The translations under genes and the position numbers were made by a program. Positions 20,090 through 27,930 of a stretch of DNA of 64,000 nt are shown piece by piece (the first letter of the stretch is position 1; each line of letters starts with the position of its first letter). The notes beneath the pieces were generated by a model. The model made no database searches. It saw only the letters and a program-made list of their open reading frames with translations, and was not told the origin of the DNA. This DNA is from Mesorhizobium amorphae CCNWGS0123 (GTDB lineage Bacteria; Pseudomonadota; Alphaproteobacteria; Rhizobiales; Rhizobiaceae). Location: positions 5,950,001-6,014,000 of the forward strand of contig NZ_CP015318.1 in the NCBI RefSeq assembly GCF_001686985.1. The letters are read 5' to 3'.

Positions 20090-21184
20090 TCAATCAGTTA
20101 GCTCTCTTCTGGGTGGCGCGTCAATCCGTGTGATCTCTTGACCTCCCGTCAGCTTCGTCCGCGACCCACCAGAAAGCTTCGCTCTGACGGTATCCTGATT
20201 GGCATGGGAGTACCGCATTAGCTGAGCAAGCGTCCTGTGGCCTGAGATCGACGCGACTTCGGGGACCGTAAGACCGAGTTCAAACAGCCTCGAAACAGCT
20301 TCGTGACGGAGGTCATGGAAATGGAGGTCCTGAAGCTTTGCCCTCTCGGTAAGCCTGTCCCAACTCTGCCTTAGAGCGACTGGCGTGATAGGAAAGGCGA
20401 GATCGATTGGCTTGGCATCGTCTGGTCGGATTGTTGTGAGGATTGACATCGCATCGTCAGTCAGGGGGATCACCCGTTTGTAGCCGTTCTTCGTCTCTAG
20501 GATCGTCGCTGAGCCCCTTTCAAGATCGATGTCACGCCAACGAAGGGAAAGGATTTCTCCCCGTCTCATGGCCGTCTCTATGGCGAACAGGATGATAGGT
20601 AGGACGTATCGATTTCTGGTCTTCTTGGCCGCTGTGACCAACCTCGCTCCTTCACCATCCCTAAGCCGTCGCTCCCGCCTTTGGTCGACGACACGGAGCT
20701 TCAAACCATCCATAGGGTTCCCACGAAGCGGAATCTCCCATTCGACAGCCGCATGACGGAACATGTTGTTTACCGGAGCGAGTTGCCGCTTCAGAGATTT
20801 CGCTGTGATCTTGGGTGATCCGTCAGCCTTTCGATCCTTCAGCCTTTCGTCGCGATAGGCCGCGAAGTCACTTGGTCGAAGCTCGGACAGCACTTTTCGA
20901 CAAATCGAATGACGGAGGAAACTGTTCAGGACGATTGTCTCGACATCTCCTCCCCTCTTTGTCGGTACGACTTCGTCACGGTATCGGGTGACAAGATCAG
21001 CCAGAGTGATGTCTTTCAGCGTCTTCCGGCAGGGAGCAAGCTCTTGCCTGTCTATCTGTCCCTCGATCAGCCTTGCCCATTCCGTCGCGTCTGAGCGCTT
21101 GGTGAATGACTTCGTCCTAGTCGCGAAACCAATCCTTCTGACTTGGACGTGATATCTCTGTCCCCGTTTGCGTATGCTAGCCAT
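20090..21184 (-). CDS. Tyrosine-type site-specific integrase
   Basis: The 364-residue protein integrates and excises the element at tRNA-Val. The N-terminal arm-binding and SAM-like core-binding domains occupy about residues 1-165. The catalytic domain has Arg207 (TAMRRGEIL), His290-x2-Arg293 (HFHDLRH), His316 (SGHRTL) and Tyr325 (RYSH), the full active-site set. I start at ATG 21184 (MASIRKRGQRYHVQ), preceded by GGAAGGG; the frame extends to TTG 21205. It sits 100 bp from the right att repeat and its leader overlaps a candidate arm site, suggesting autoregulation. No excisionase could be identified. Confidence 0.95.
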   Translation of the reverse strand: MASIRKRGQRYHVQVRRIGFATRTKSFTKRSDATEWARLIEGQIDRQELAPCRKTLKDITLADLVTRYRDEVVPTKRGGDVETIVLNSFLRHSICRKVLSELRPSDFAAYRDERLKDRKADGSPKITAKSLKRQLAPVNNMFRHAAVEWEIPLRGNPMDGLKLRVVDQRRERRLRDGEGARLVTAAKKTRNRYVLPIILFAIETAMRRGEILSLRWRDIDLERGSATILETKNGYKRVIPLTDDAMSILTTIRPDDAKPIDLAFPITPVALRQSWDRLTERAKLQDLHFHDLRHEAVSRLFELGLTVPEVASISGHRTLAQLMRYSHANQDTVRAKLSGGSRTKLTGGQEITRIDAPPRRELTD

Positions 21185-21197
21185 TTTAGACCCTTCC

Positions 21198-21215
21198 TGT
21201 GCCAAGAGTGTGCCA
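21198..21215 (+). promoter_or_regulatory. Candidate integrase arm-type site, right
   Basis: TGTGCCA is repeated with a 4-base gap, matching the site at 14604-14621 at 16 of 18 positions. It lies just upstream of the integrase start, so Int binding could also repress its own gene. Confidence 0.65.
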
Positions 21216-21306
21216 GCAGCAGAATCGAGGTCTCTTCGGGGAAGTCAGACGAGAGCTAAGTACCTATAACTCTTACGTCTTTCGTCGTCGTCAGTTCGCC
21301 ATGAAG

Positions 21307-21379
21307 GCGGGAGAGCACTGCATTGACATTGCAGGGGTCACAGGTTCAATCCCTGTCACGCCCACCATCCAGACAAGCC
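21307..21379 (+). repeat. Right attachment repeat (tRNA-Val 3' fragment)
   Basis: The sequence is identical to 14361-14433, including the tRNA anticodon arm, T arm, CCA and the following 12 bases. The bases before it do not restore the acceptor 5' strand, so this copy is a non-functional tRNA fragment. Confidence 0.95.
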
Positions 21380-21486
21380 GTATCGCATCTCGCCACACCT
21401 GAGGCCCGTCCCGGTGGGGAGTAAGGCAATAGGGCCCGTAGGCAATTGGTGCCGCTCGTCCTCCCTTACTCCCGGATCGCCCTACT

Positions 21487-21693
21487 TCACTGCGGTCGCG
21501 GATCGGGCCTGTTGTCGTGCTTGTCGCCGTTCTTGCCTTCCCGGCACGGCGCGTCGCCGATGCCGCAGCATTTGGCATTGTGGGTGACACCAGGCTTTGT
21601 CTTGTCGCAATCTCTTGGCGCCGTCGTCTGACAGCCCGCCAGCACCGAGACGGCAATGGCGGCAAGCACGACGTTTCTTGATCGAATAAACAT
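21487..21693 (-). CDS. Small putative lipoprotein
   Basis: The 68-residue protein has a lipoprotein signal peptide: basic MFIRSR, hydrophobic VVLAAIAVSV and lipobox LAGC with the lipidated Cys21. The mature part is hydrophilic with three more cysteines (two adjacent, KCCGIGDAPC), possibly disulfide-bonded or metal-binding. A GGAG ribosome site lies 8 bases before ATG 21693. It probably sits in the outer membrane or periplasm; the role is unknown. It is the first chromosomal gene after the integrated element. Confidence 0.75.
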   Translation of the reverse strand: MFIRSRNVVLAAIAVSVLAGCQTTAPRDCDKTKPGVTHNAKCCGIGDAPCREGKNGDKHDNRPDPRPQ

Positions 21694-21964
21694 GGATGTT
21701 CTCCTTGATGAACCACGTTGTTACGCAGCGCTTGGTCGCGTCGCGCGATGGATTGGTTCAAAGGAACCGAAAAATAACTCGAGAAACTTTCCCGAAGTGC
21801 GAACCACAAACGCACCGATGCCACCCGGGCCGCATTGAGCCGTGACGCACGACGTGCAAAAGGCTAGGAGACGACCAAGGGGTCGGGGGAAGACGCGGAG
21901 ATGCGACAATCGGATGGTCCGTGATGACATGTGACCGCCCCCGCGTGCTCCCTGGCGGACAGCC

Positions 21965-24235
21965 ATGACCCCAGTTCCGGCCGAGCGGCGGTCCACCTGG
22001 CAACGAATACTCCTCGAGCTCGAGCGGTCGAAAAAGCATCTCAAGTCGCCGCTCACGAGCCTTGGCGGGGTGCTGGTTTCAGCGAAACGCAAGCTCGAAC
22101 ACCGGCATACGGTGAGGCTGCGTATAAAGGCGGCGCGTGACGGCTACGCGGCGTCGCCGATTTCGCGCCTGAAGGACAGCTTCATGCTTGTCCGCATCAT
22201 CGGCAATGACCTCGAGCCGCGACACCGCAAGGGCCAATCATACGACAACGCCCGGTTCATCCTGGACAACGAACCCGCCTTCCCGGACTGCGAGAAATTC
22301 TGGATCGTCAACCGGATAACGGACCCCGAGGAAGAGGCCCGCATCATCGGCCTGCTGGAAAGCCGGAACCAGGACTTCCACAGGATCCCTTTCGACCTCG
22401 ATGCCTATCGCCAAATTCCCTGGAACATGGACGAACTGGCCACGGGCCTGTTCAGGTCTTCGGACAGCGTCCGAATGGCCGAGCCGAATGCCGCGCGTTA
22501 TGAAACGCACATCCGGCGCGGCAAGAACCTCTATGTGATGAACAACAACGGCGCGCGCAACACGGCTCTTGAGATCGCCCGCGGGCGGGCGAAGTGGCTG
22601 ATGCCGTGGGACGGCAACAGCTACCTGACGCTGTCGGCCTACCAGCAGATCCGGGCGGCAATCGGAGAAAACCCGCATTTCCACTATGTCGTGGTACCGA
22701 TGGCGCGCATCGTCGACAACGCACTTCTGCTCGACGCGGCCTTCAAGCCGCAGGCAAGCGAAGAGCCGCAAATCATATTTCGAACCGATACGACCGAACT
22801 GTTCGACGAAAACTATCCCTATGGACGCCGGCCGAAGGTCGAAATGCTGTGGCGGCTTGGCGTTCCCGGGCAGTGGGACCGGTTCCGCGACGACCGGTGG
22901 GATTTCCCGCGTCGGCCCCTCTCGCCCACCGCTGGACTTTTCCAGAATGCCGGCTGGGTCGCGCGCCTGGATTCAGGGCGCTCGCATCTTGAAATCGGCA
23001 AGGCGGGCTTCCTCGCCCGCTGGAGCAGCCGCGACGAGGCGATCATCGACATGCTCGACCGCTGTGACGCGAGGGCGGTCTCTGCCAGGCTCGATCCGTC
23101 GCGCCTGGCCTTCTACGACGAAGACGCGCTCACCGCCGCCTCCAGAAAGGACGCCGATCTTCAGCGGCATTTGCGGATCTGCGCCGACCAGGCGCTGACC
23201 CGCGGTCCGTTCAGCGTGACGGACAAGACCGGCACCGCACCAAGCGGCGATCCGCACGACTATTTCCAGCCGGCGCCCTATTGGTGGCCTGATCCACACA
23301 AGCCTGGCGGACTTCCCTTTGTCTGGCGCGACGGCCAACGCGCACCCGGCACCACAATGTATGAAGCGGGCAGCGAAGCCTACGATCGTACGCGCCTGCA
23401 GCGATTGCTGGACGATACCACCGTGCTTGCCCTGGCGGCGACCGTGCTTGGCGAACGGCACTATGCCGGCCACGCCGCCGGGCTCGTCCGCACATGGTTC
23501 ATCGATCCCGCGACAAGAATGAACCCGCATATGCGCTACGCGCAGGTGCGGTTCGGTCACGACGACAACGAAGGGAACGGGCAAGGTATCATCGAGCTCA
23601 AGGATCTCTATTTCTTCCTCGACGCGGTTCGTCTGATCGAACGCGCCGGCGTATTGGACGCAAGTGAAGGGGAAGCATTCAGATCCTGGCTTGGTTCATA
23701 CCGCCAATGGCTGGACACGGCGCCGGCCGCGGTGGCGGCGTCCAAGCGCCTCAACAACCACGGTGTGTTCTTTGACCTGCAGCGGGCGTCGATCGCCGCA
23801 TTCCTGGGGGAAAGCGCAACGCTGGCCGGCATCGGCCGTCGCGCCAGGGAGAGACTGACGGATCAGATCGCGCCCGACGGATCGCTGCCGAGGGAATTGT
23901 CGCGCACCCGCCCCAGACACTACACGCTGTTTACCTTGCAGGGCTGGACGACGCTGGCGCGCGTCCAGTCCTCGGTCGGCGACGATATTTGGCAGCATCG
24001 TGCCGGCGGAGGACCGGGGCTGGTCCGTGCCTTGCGCTGGCTGGCGGCGAATATCGACAGCCATCACACCACGCCGATGGATGCGATCGATCCGCACCGG
24101 CTTTGGCCGCTATTGCTCGATCTTGCGCACCACGATCCCGAAGCAGCGATCCCCAACGCCGAGGCGCAGACCGTCACGCCCGTCTTCCACCCGGACGAAG
24201 GCATCGCTCCGTTCTGGATGTGGAGAAGGGCCTAA
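21965..24235 (+). CDS. Fusion of a glycosyltransferase-like domain and an alginate-lyase-type domain
   Basis: The 756-residue protein combines two parts. Residues about 70-350 begin with MLVRIIGNDLEPRH and contain MNNNGARNTALEIARGRAKW and LMPWDGNSYLT, which resemble a GT-A-type glycosyltransferase core with an acidic motif. Residues about 390-740 match the alginate lyase family: DYFQPAPYWWPDPHKPGG near 432, the NNHGVF catalytic-type motif near 596 and PRHYTLFTLQGW near 650. No signal peptide is seen, so it is probably cytoplasmic. It faces fcl and gmd, suggesting a role in making or trimming a fucose-containing polysaccharide; substrate and linkage are unknown. The start at 21965 is tentative. 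Confidence 0.75.
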   Translation: MTPVPAERRSTWQRILLELERSKKHLKSPLTSLGGVLVSAKRKLEHRHTVRLRIKAARDGYAASPISRLKDSFMLVRIIGNDLEPRHRKGQSYDNARFILDNEPAFPDCEKFWIVNRITDPEEEARIIGLLESRNQDFHRIPFDLDAYRQIPWNMDELATGLFRSSDSVRMAEPNAARYETHIRRGKNLYVMNNNGARNTALEIARGRAKWLMPWDGNSYLTLSAYQQIRAAIGENPHFHYVVVPMARIVDNALLLDAAFKPQASEEPQIIFRTDTTELFDENYPYGRRPKVEMLWRLGVPGQWDRFRDDRWDFPRRPLSPTAGLFQNAGWVARLDSGRSHLEIGKAGFLARWSSRDEAIIDMLDRCDARAVSARLDPSRLAFYDEDALTAASRKDADLQRHLRICADQALTRGPFSVTDKTGTAPSGDPHDYFQPAPYWWPDPHKPGGLPFVWRDGQRAPGTTMYEAGSEAYDRTRLQRLLDDTTVLALAATVLGERHYAGHAAGLVRTWFIDPATRMNPHMRYAQVRFGHDDNEGNGQGIIELKDLYFFLDAVRLIERAGVLDASEGEAFRSWLGSYRQWLDTAPAAVAASKRLNNHGVFFDLQRASIAAFLGESATLAGIGRRARERLTDQIAPDGSLPRELSRTRPRHYTLFTLQGWTTLARVQSSVGDDIWQHRAGGGPGLVRALRWLAANIDSHHTTPMDAIDPHRLWPLLLDLAHHDPEAAIPNAEAQTVTPVFHPDEGIAPFWMWRRA

Positions 24236-24393
24236 GCAATTCCAGGAAAAGTGCGTAGCTGTTCCGTCCGGAATTGCGCAAAACAAACAGTCAGATTCTC
24301 AGATCTGCTTTCCAGAGCCGTGACCGCAGCTTCGAGAGGAGACGGCCGCCCAGACCGTCATCTCTCGTGGCTGCAATCAGCGTCGATCGGGGT

Positions 24394-25356
24394 TCAGACC
24401 GCGCCGAGGCGGACATCACCCTTCTCAACATGCTGGAGAAACCACGCATAGGTCTGTTCCAATCCACTGCGAAGCGAGTAGCCCGGACGCCATCCCGTGG
24501 CAAACAGGCGCGACACATCCAACAGCTTGCGCGGCGTGCCATCCGGCTTCGTCGGATCGAATGCGATCGCTGCTTCCGCGCCGACGACGGATACGATGGT
24601 GCGGGCCAGATCCGCAATGCTGATGTCCTCTCCCGAGCCGACATTGACATGGCTGTCTCCGGCATAATTTTTCAGAAGCCAGACCAGGGCGTCGGCGGCG
24701 TCGTCGACATGCAGGAACTCGCGCATCGGCGTGCCCGATCCCCAGACCTCCAGGGTCTTGCCGCCTGTGCGCCTGGCCTCATGCGCCTTGCGCATCAGCG
24801 CCGGCACGACGTGGCTGGTCGAGAGGTCGAAATTGTCGCCCGGACCATAAAGATTGGCCGGCATCGCCGAAATGTAATCGACGCCATACTGGCGACGGTA
24901 GGCCTGGGCGAGTTTCAGCCCGGCGATCTTGGCGACCGCATACCATTCATTGGTCGGCTCGAGCGGGCCGGTCAGCAGCGCGTCTTCGGGGATCGGCTGC
25001 GGCGCGAGCTTCGGATAGATGCAGGACGAGCCAAGAAACAGGAGTTTCTCCACTCCATTGCGAAAGGCGGCCTCGATGACGTTGGTCTGCAGGACGAGAT
25101 TTTCATGCAGGAAATCGACCGGGAACCTGTCATTGGCCAGGATGCCGCCGACCTTGGCCGCCGCCATCACCACCGCGTCCGGCCTGCACTCGGCCATCCA
25201 GCGCCGCACGCCGGCCTGGTCGAGAAGATCAAGCTGCTCACGCGGCGCGGTCAGGATCTCGCAATCCTCGCCCACCAGCCGGCGCACGATTGCCGAGCCG
25301 ACCATGCCGCGATGCCCGGCAACAAAAACCCGCTTGCCCCGAAGCTGGAAAGTCAT
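24394..25356 (-). CDS. fcl: GDP-L-fucose synthase
   Basis: This bifunctional epimerase/reductase turns GDP-4-keto-6-deoxymannose into GDP-L-fucose using NADPH. The 320-residue protein has the Rossmann motif FVAGHRGMVGSA, the catalytic Ser in GSSCIYP, the Tyr/Lys in NEWYAVAK, and the late REFLHVDD typical of the family. The start at 25356 lies 9 bp after the gmd stop, so the two form an operon in pathway order. GDP-fucose would feed lipopolysaccharide, exopolysaccharide or Nod-factor decoration. Confidence 0.94.
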   Translation of the reverse strand: MTFQLRGKRVFVAGHRGMVGSAIVRRLVGEDCEILTAPREQLDLLDQAGVRRWMAECRPDAVVMAAAKVGGILANDRFPVDFLHENLVLQTNVIEAAFRNGVEKLLFLGSSCIYPKLAPQPIPEDALLTGPLEPTNEWYAVAKIAGLKLAQAYRRQYGVDYISAMPANLYGPGDNFDLSTSHVVPALMRKAHEARRTGGKTLEVWGSGTPMREFLHVDDAADALVWLLKNYAGDSHVNVGSGEDISIADLARTIVSVVGAEAAIAFDPTKPDGTPRKLLDVSRLFATGWRPGYSLRSGLEQTYAWFLQHVEKGDVRLGAV

Positions 25357-25365
25357 CGCTGCGTC

Positions 25366-26436
25366 CTATGACTGCTGACCGTTGCGTCGGATGTCGTCGA
25401 CGGCGCGCACCAGGTCGGCCTGCACCATTTCCGCGACCAACTCCTTGAAGCCAATCGTGTGCGACCAGCCAAGCCTGGCTCGCGCCTTGGATGCGTCGCC
25501 GACAAGCATCTCGACCTCCGTCGGCCTGAAATAGCGCGGGTCGATGCGTATCAGCACGGCGCCCGAACCGGCATCCATACCGACTTCATCGACGCCTTGG
25601 CCTTGCCAGCGAATGGTGCGTCCGGTCTCGGAAAAAGCCAGTTCGACGAACTCGCGCACGGAGTGCATCTCGCCCGTCGCCAGCACGAAATCATCGGCCT
25701 CGCTATGCTGCAGGATGCGCCACATGCCTTCGACATAGTCGCGCGCATGGCCCCAGTCGCGCCTGGCGTCGATATTGCCGAGATAGAGCGTGTCCTGCAG
25801 CCCGCGATGGATCGCCGCGACGGCGCGCGTGATCTTGCGGGTGACGAAGGTTTCGCCGCGTGTCGGGCTCTCATGGTTGAACAGGATGCCGTTGGCGGCA
25901 AACATGCCGTAGGCTTCGCGGTAGTTGACCGTGATCCAGTAGGCGTAGAGCTTGGCCGCCGCATAGGGCGAGCGCGGATAGAAGGGCGTGGTCTCGCTTT
26001 GCGGGGTTTCAGCAACCTTTCCGTAAAGCTCCGATGTCGACGCCTGATAGAAACGCACCGACTTTTCGAGGCCAAGGATGCGGATTGCCTCCAGCAGCCT
26101 GAGCGTGCCGAGCGCATCGGCATTGCCGGTGTATTCAGGTGTCTCGAAGCTCACCTGGACATGGCTCTGGGCGCCGAGATTGTAGATTTCGCTCGGCTTC
26201 GTCTCCTGCACCAGGCGGATCAAATTGGTCGAGTCGGTCAGATCGCCATAGTGCAGAAAGAAACGGGCGCCGCGCTCATGCGGATCGACATAGATGTCGT
26301 CGACGCGCTCGGTGTTGAAGGAAGAAGAACGGCGTTTGACGCCATGCACGACATAGCCCTTCTGCAGCAGCAACTGTGCCAGATAGGCGCCGTCCTGGCC
26401 GGTCACGCCGGTGATCAAAGCTACCTTGTCGGTCAT
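25366..26436 (-). CDS. gmd: GDP-mannose 4,6-dehydratase
   Basis: It catalyses the first step to GDP-L-fucose, dehydrating GDP-mannose to the 4-keto-6-deoxy sugar. The 356-residue protein from ATG 26436 (MTDKVALITGVTGQDG) follows a GGGAGG ribosome site. It shows the NADP motif GVTGQDG, the signature VKRRSSSFNTER, STSELYGKV with catalytic Thr/Glu, and the Tyr-x3-Lys motif YAAAK. The frame upstream to 26493 is not coding. It is co-transcribed with fcl. Confidence 0.95.
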   Translation of the reverse strand: MTDKVALITGVTGQDGAYLAQLLLQKGYVVHGVKRRSSSFNTERVDDIYVDPHERGARFFLHYGDLTDSTNLIRLVQETKPSEIYNLGAQSHVQVSFETPEYTGNADALGTLRLLEAIRILGLEKSVRFYQASTSELYGKVAETPQSETTPFYPRSPYAAAKLYAYWITVNYREAYGMFAANGILFNHESPTRGETFVTRKITRAVAAIHRGLQDTLYLGNIDARRDWGHARDYVEGMWRILQHSEADDFVLATGEMHSVREFVELAFSETGRTIRWQGQGVDEVGMDAGSGAVLIRIDPRYFRPTEVEMLVGDASKARARLGWSHTIGFKELVAEMVQADLVRAVDDIRRNGQQS

Positions 26437-26533
26437 GCCCTGCTCGTCCCTCCCATAGGCCATACCGAATACAGATTTGCCCAGGCAAGGCAAATCCGAA
26501 CATCGGCCCGAGGTGGAGACAAAGCCTCCTTGC

Positions 26534-27688
26534 TCAGGCGCCGGCGACCGCGCAGAGGTGTTTCATCCTGGCGACGGCAAGTTCCGGGTCGGCCAGCAAC
26601 CCGGCTTGATCGGCGAGCCGAAAGACATCGGCATAGTGGCGGATACCGCGCGCCGATTGCATGCCGCCGACCATCGAGAAATGGCCCTGGTGGCCGTTCA
26701 GCCAGGCCATGAAGACGATGCCGGCCTTGTAATATTCGGTCGGTGCTTCGAAGATTTTTCGCGACAGCGGCACGGTCGGCGCCATCAGCGCGTCGTAGCC
26801 GGTATGATCGCCTTTGGCGAGCTTCGCCAGCGCGGCATTGGCGACCGGCGCGATGGCGTCGAAGATGCCGAGCAGCGCGTGTGAATGTCTCCTGCCGTCG
26901 CCGGCGATCAGCTCTGGATAGTTGAAATCGTCGCCGGTGAACATCACGACGCCTTCCGGCAGCCGGTCGCGGAGCAACACCTCCTTGCTGGCATCGAGCA
27001 GCGATATTTTTATGCCCTCGACCTTGCCGGCATGCCGCTCGATGATGGCGACGACCGTGTTGAGCGCCGCCTCGAAATCGTTGCTGCCCCAATAGCCTTT
27101 CAGTGCCGGATCGAACATATCGCCCAGCCAGTGCAGGATGACCTTGCCGGAGGCCTGTGAGAGGATGCGGTCGTAGACGCGGGCATAGTCGTCCGGTCCG
27201 TTGGCGACGGCCGCCAGCGCGCGGCTGGCCATCATGATGGCCTTGCCGCCCTCGCCTTCGATGAAGGCGAACTGCTCCTCATAGGCGCGAATTACATCGT
27301 CGAGCGTCTTTGCGGCTGCAGGTGCCAGATGGTCGGTGCCGGCGCCCGAAGCGAGGTCGGCACCCGGCACCGTGCGCGCCTCGGCGATCGAACGCCGGAT
27401 CAATTCCTTCGCGCTCGCCCAGTCGAAACCCATGCCGCGCTGCGAAGTATCCATCGCCTCGGCGATGCGGAAGCCAAGCGCCCACAGATGATGGCGAAAC
27501 GCCATCGTTCTGTCCCAGTCGACGACGGGTTGCGACCACGGATCGGTCATCGCCAGAGGATCTGCAACGACATGGGCGGCGGCATAGGCGATGCGCGAAA
27601 ACCGCGCGCCGGCCACCGGTTGCACCGGCTGGCCGACCAGCCGGTAGGTGGCGCGACGACCGCCCTCTATGGGCAAGGTGATGTCCAT
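26534..27688 (-). CDS. DUF993 family protein (dihydrodipicolinate-synthase-like)
   Basis: The 384-residue protein matches DUF993, a TIM-barrel-type family with distant similarity to dihydrodipicolinate synthase aldolases. It has the typical FSRIAYAAAHVVADPLA start and a central VILHWLGDMFDPALKGYWG. A KISLLDASKEVLLR strand carries the lysine where Schiff-base aldolases have theirs. The family's enzyme activity has not been established as far as I know. It is divergent from a LacI regulator, with operator-like palindromes in front of each gene, so it is probably part of the same sugar-linked regulon. Confidence 0.82.
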   Translation of the reverse strand: MDITLPIEGGRRATYRLVGQPVQPVAGARFSRIAYAAAHVVADPLAMTDPWSQPVVDWDRTMAFRHHLWALGFRIAEAMDTSQRGMGFDWASAKELIRRSIAEARTVPGADLASGAGTDHLAPAAAKTLDDVIRAYEEQFAFIEGEGGKAIMMASRALAAVANGPDDYARVYDRILSQASGKVILHWLGDMFDPALKGYWGSNDFEAALNTVVAIIERHAGKVEGIKISLLDASKEVLLRDRLPEGVVMFTGDDFNYPELIAGDGRRHSHALLGIFDAIAPVANAALAKLAKGDHTGYDALMAPTVPLSRKIFEAPTEYYKAGIVFMAWLNGHQGHFSMVGGMQSARGIRHYADVFRLADQAGLLADPELAVARMKHLCAVAGA

Positions 27689-27716
27689 GAAGCTCTCCCT
27701 TTGTCGCGCCTATAAA

Positions 27717-27728
27717 TGGAACGTTCCA
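27717..27728. promoter_or_regulatory. LacI-type operator in front of the DUF993 gene
   Basis: TGGAACGTTCCA is a perfect 12-bp palindrome of the GAACGTTC type bound by LacI-family proteins. It lies about 30 bases before the DUF993 start, and the following AATAAAT also occurs after the second operator. Confidence 0.75.
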
Positions 27729-27881
27729 ATAAATCAAGAACCTTTATGATTCTCTTGCGCGGCGCAACTGGATGCTGCATCGCAACACAGGAACCCTTGC
27801 CGGGGATGAATTTTAGACGCGGATCGATCAATTTTTCGCAAGCGAGAAAAATCCGGATTGACTCCCATTCTTGATGGTGAT

Positions 27882-27893
27882 TAGAACGTTCCA
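27882..27893. promoter_or_regulatory. LacI-type operator in front of the lacI-type gene
   Basis: TAGAACGTTCCA shares GAACGTTCCAATAAAT with the first operator and lies 38 bases before the regulator start. The two sites, 165 bp apart, may allow looping and autoregulation. Confidence 0.75.
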
Positions 27894-27930
27894 ATAAATT
27901 CGACCAGAAATATCGGGAGGACGCATCTGG

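Larger units (their letters stand above)
14361..21379. mobile_element. Small tRNA-Val-targeted integrative element of about 7 kb
   Basis: A perfect 73-bp direct repeat (14361-14433 and 21307-21379) bounds a segment whose GC content is visibly lower than the flanking chromosome. Next to the right repeat is a complete tyrosine integrase. Between the repeats are a helicase-like gene, a HEPN-like protein, a coiled-coil/zinc-ribbon protein and unknown small genes. There are no transposases, conjugation genes or phage structural genes. The element therefore looks like a satellite-type or non-autonomous integrative island. TGTGCCA tandem motifs near both ends are probable integrase arm sites. The repeat period is 6946 bp. 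Confidence 0.93.

Noticed and set aside
21291..21824. 177-residue frame across the right att repeat
   Set aside because: It overlaps a tRNA fragment and a supported lipoprotein gene, and its residues show no family pattern.
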